From Rhizophagus irregularis (Eukaryota > Glomeromycota > Glomeromycetes > Glomerales > Glomeraceae): a stretch of 64,000 bases of DNA. This document shows positions 61,304 to 64,000 of this stretch, piece by piece (positions within the stretch are counted from its first letter, which is position 1; each line of letters starts with the position of its first letter). Under the pieces are notes generated by a model that was not told the DNA's origin, did no database searches, and saw only the letters and a program-made list of their open reading frames with translations. The position numbers and the translations under genes are program-made. The DNA lies in assembly GCF_026210795.1 (NCBI RefSeq), contig NC_089432.1:1364001-1428000 (forward strand), written 5' to 3'.

Positions 61304-64000
61304 ATGGGACAAGATACAAATATTAAAAATGAGAATGATTCCACATCAAATAATGAGGAAGAGCAAGCTTCAAGTTCTGTTATAACAGAAAATGTTGTTG
61401 GTAACGATAAAATAATCGATAAGTCCGATGAGTCGATTGATGATGTTCATGATAATTTGTCAGTCGGTATTTCTGGTAACGAGGAACAAAATATTACCTC
61501 CAATTTAATTTATAACCCAGTTGAAAAAGAAACAGAAAATCTCGAGACGGGTAAACGAGAAGTGTTCCCATCATCAGATGATGATTATGAACATACTAGT
61601 ACAAGTCGTATTGATGAGAACTTGTATCAAAAAGTTTTAATTGACCAAGAAGAATCAGACAAAGAAATGGAAATTATTGAAGACCGAAAAGATATAAATG
61701 ATGATGATGATGATGTATCTAGTGTGACCATTCAAACTTCTCTTCCAAAATCTCAATATACTGAACAACAACGAGAAGATACTTTAGATTATAATAATCA
61801 AACTCATACTTCTAATACAGTGGGTTCGGATGATAAAGAACGCACTAAAGAAGAAACTGATATTTCTATTGACAACGATATAATAATCGTTGAATCCGAT
61901 GATATACAAAATAATTCTACAAATACTGGAGATTATGTTTCAGTCGGTGTTTCTGATAAAGACGATGATGATGATTATAACCCTAGTGTGAATGTTAAAG
62001 AAGCGGAGAATGTTGAAAATATCCGCATTAAAGCGAGTCATATTGAATATCGAGACGATCAAAAAGTCATAATTGATCAAGAAAATTCCGATCAAGAGAT
62101 GGAAATTGTTAAAGATCGAAAAAATTTGTCCGATGAGACCATTCAACAACGAGAAGATACTTTAGATTATGATAATCAAACTCGTACTTCTAATACAGGG
62201 GGTTCAGATGATAAAGAACGCACTAAAGAAGAAACTGATATTCTTATTGGTAACGATAAAATCATCATTGAGTCCGATGATATACAAAATATTTCTACAA
62301 ATACTGGAGATTATGTTTCAGTCGGTATTTCCGATAATGATGATGATGAAAATTATAACCCTAGTGCGAATGTTAAAAAAGCCAAGAATGTTGAAACTCT
62401 TAAACGAGAAAGTTCTAGTCATTTCAATGTACCACCAGCAGCTGATCAAAAGGTCTTAGCTGGTCAAGAAAATTCTGATCAAGAGACGGACAATGTTGAA
62501 AATCGAAAAGATTTACCCGAACTTTTTGGAGATGATGATTCAATCAATCAAACTGTGACCGTTCAGACTTCTTCTCCTAAATCTCGATATATCCAACATA
62601 CTTTAGATTATGATAATAATAGGCATGCATCTGAATTATTTAATACAAAGGGATCAACGAGCGAATTTGAAAGCGGTTCAAAAAAATATGACCATGATAT
62701 AAAAAGTAAAAAGAAATCAAAGAACTATGATGATGATATCAGCGAATTCCCGGACAGGAAAGACAACTTTCCATCTTCAGCGGGATATAATCGTCCAAAG
62801 TCTGAACATGATACAAGAAGTAAGAAATCAAAGAAATCAGATACGACCGTAAGCCACGACTACGATGTTGATTATGATGATGATGTCGACGAATTCCCGA
62901 ACAAAAAAGATGACTTTCCATCTCCAACGGGAAAAAATAATAAGAAAGAAAAGTTTGATTCTCACCATAGAGGAAAAAGTGATGAAATCACCCATCGTCC
63001 AAAAAATCAAGATAGTCAAAGTCAGTCTTTGGGTGATTTATCAGATGAAGAAGCTGAAAACCCAATTTCAAAGTCTCGTAGTACTGTGAGAAAACAAGAA
63101 AGTGACAATGACGACAACGTTGATTACAGTAGTAATGAAGAAGGTAACATTTCATCTGCAAGGCGTATCAATAAAAAACAGGTAGAATCTCCATATACAA
63201 AAAATAAAAATAATCAAAATCTGCCTATGCATGGTGGTATGCAAAAAAAATTGGATAGTGAGAGTGACTCTCAGGATGAGAATGATGATTATGAAGAAGG
63301 TTACTCTCCATCTTCAAGTTATGTCAACAAAAAAGAAGTAGAATCATATGAAGAACCAATGAGTGGAACCACTCAATATTCAAATAAAAATAATCAAAAT
63401 CTGCCTATGCATGGTGGTATGCAAAAAAAATTGGATAGTGAGAGTGACTCTCAGGATGAGAATGATGATTATGAGGGAGATTACTCTCCATCTTCAAGCC
63501 ATTCCAATAAAAAAGATGCCGAGTCTTATTTTGAGGAACATTCAAAAAATAAAAATGACCAAAATATGCCTATGCGTGGAAAGAAATTAGTTAATACGAG
63601 TGACTCTCAGGACGATAACGAAGATCATGAAGAAGGTTACTCTCGTATCAATGAAGATGATGTTGGGACTTATACCGAAGAACCAATAAACGAAACCAAT
63701 CGACCTAAAACTAATAAAAATCGGTCTACGCAAAGGAAATTAGAAAATGCGACTGACTCTCAGGACGAGGATGAAGAAGGTTACTCTCGTGATGTTGAGC
63801 CTGATAACGAAGAACCAATAAACGAAACCAATCGACCTAAAACCAATAAAAATCGGTCTACGCAAAGGAAATTGGAAAATGCGACTGACTCTCAGGACGA
63901 GGATGAAGATCATGAAAAAGGTTACTCTCGTATCAATAAAAATGATGTTGGGACTGATACCGAAGAACAAATAAATGAAATCACTGGACCTTTAAACAAT
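61304..64000 (+). CDS. Long acidic, low-complexity repetitive protein, continues beyond the window
   Basis: From ATG at 61304 (MGQDTNIKNENDSTSNNEEE) the frame stays open for 899 codons to the last base, although the other two plus frames are full of stops. It is rich in D, E, N, S and K with almost no hydrophobic core, so it is predicted to be disordered. Internal repeats include a 126-codon block (QREDTLDY ... DDKERTKEETDI ... STNTGDYVSVG) at about 61771 and 62149, a 60-codon block (NKNNQNLPMHGGMQKKLDSE) at about 63207 and 63387, and a 44-codon block (EEPINETNRPKTNKNRSTQR) at about 63677 and 63809. There are basic patches (KSKKKSKK) and SDSQDE motifs that suit casein kinase 2. No known domain is recognised. 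A nuclear or chromatin scaffold role is conceivable only. Confidence 0.8.
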   Translation, partial: MGQDTNIKNENDSTSNNEEEQASSSVITENVVGNDKIIDKSDESIDDVHDNLSVGISGNEEQNITSNLIYNPVEKETENLETGKREVFPSSDDDYEHTSTSRIDENLYQKVLIDQEESDKEMEIIEDRKDINDDDDDVSSVTIQTSLPKSQYTEQQREDTLDYNNQTHTSNTVGSDDKERTKEETDISIDNDIIIVESDDIQNNSTNTGDYVSVGVSDKDDDDDYNPSVNVKEAENVENIRIKASHIEYRDDQKVIIDQENSDQEMEIVKDRKNLSDETIQQREDTLDYDNQTRTSNTGGSDDKERTKEETDILIGNDKIIIESDDIQNISTNTGDYVSVGISDNDDDENYNPSANVKKAKNVETLKRESSSHFNVPPAADQKVLAGQENSDQETDNVENRKDLPELFGDDDSINQTVTVQTSSPKSRYIQHTLDYDNNRHASELFNTKGSTSEFESGSKKYDHDIKSKKKSKNYDDDISEFPDRKDNFPSSAGYNRPKSEHDTRSKKSKKSDTTVSHDYDVDYDDDVDEFPNKKDDFPSPTGKNNKKEKFDSHHRGKSDEITHRPKNQDSQSQSLGDLSDEEAENPISKSRSTVRKQESDNDDNVDYSSNEEGNISSARRINKKQVESPYTKNKNNQNLPMHGGMQKKLDSESDSQDENDDYEEGYSPSSSYVNKKEVESYEEPMSGTTQYSNKNNQNLPMHGGMQKKLDSESDSQDENDDYEGDYSPSSSHSNKKDAESYFEEHSKNKNDQNMPMRGKKLVNTSDSQDDNEDHEEGYSRINEDDVGTYTEEPINETNRPKTNKNRSTQRKLENATDSQDEDEEGYSRDVEPDNEEPINETNRPKTNKNRSTQRKLENATDSQDEDEDHEKGYSRINKNDVGTDTEEQINEITGPLNN

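Overview
The window reads as nuclear DNA of an arbuscular mycorrhizal fungus (Glomeromycotina), most likely Rhizophagus irregularis or a close relative. The evidence is very high A+T, genes cut by many 60-100 bp GT-AG introns, and family content typical of that lineage: kinase genes with Sel1 arrays, a zinc-ribbon kinase, BTB/BACK-TLDc relics, an HMG-box gene, short secreted proteins and abundant decayed transposons. The species is an inference from recognised families; no marker gene was searched.

Layout. 1-6722: 3' part of a LINE-type non-LTR retrotransposon with a coiled-coil ORF1 and one long endonuclease-RT-RNase H ORF2 broken by two nonsense codons. 7902-9982 (-): six-exon zinc-ribbon kinase. 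13907-14389: beheaded kinase fused to a pyrimidine-rich 60-bp repeat. 14818-15405 (-): C-terminal remnant of a TRP-like ion channel. 16628-20207 (+) and 33256-35754 (-): paralogous kinase-Sel1 genes forming an inverted duplication. Between them lies about 13 kb of gene-poor DNA with two BTB/BACK-TLDc pseudogenes, a Helitron-like 3' end, a long hairpin, MITE-like elements and a 107-bp tandem array resembling repeated exon-intron modules. 36-41.4 kb: more inverted repeats, a 27-bp-TIR element and two adjacent transposase relics (one DDE-type, one hAT/CGGBP1-like).

44.2-51.4 kb is the best-preserved genic island: a secreted 9-residue-repeat protein, an 11-exon DUG3-like glutamine amidotransferase on the minus strand, a divergent HMG-box/glutamine-rich regulator on the plus strand, and a small secreted cysteine-rich protein. 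53.5-58.8 kb holds two convergent kinase-Sel1 genes: the plus-strand one is frameshifted, and the minus-strand one ends early next to an in-frame C2H2 zinc-finger fragment. From 61304 to the right edge there is an uninterrupted 899-codon acidic, repetitive reading frame.

Functionally, only the amidotransferase (glutathione or gamma-glutamyl turnover) and the HMG protein (DNA binding) have reasonably predictable roles. The four kinase-Sel1 loci share the same exon phases and nearly identical exon lengths, so they are one expanding family in different states: two intact, one truncated at its C-terminus, one frameshifted, plus a first-exon stub. Spliced models were built by eye from GT-AG sites and reading-phase continuity. 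They have no transcript support here.
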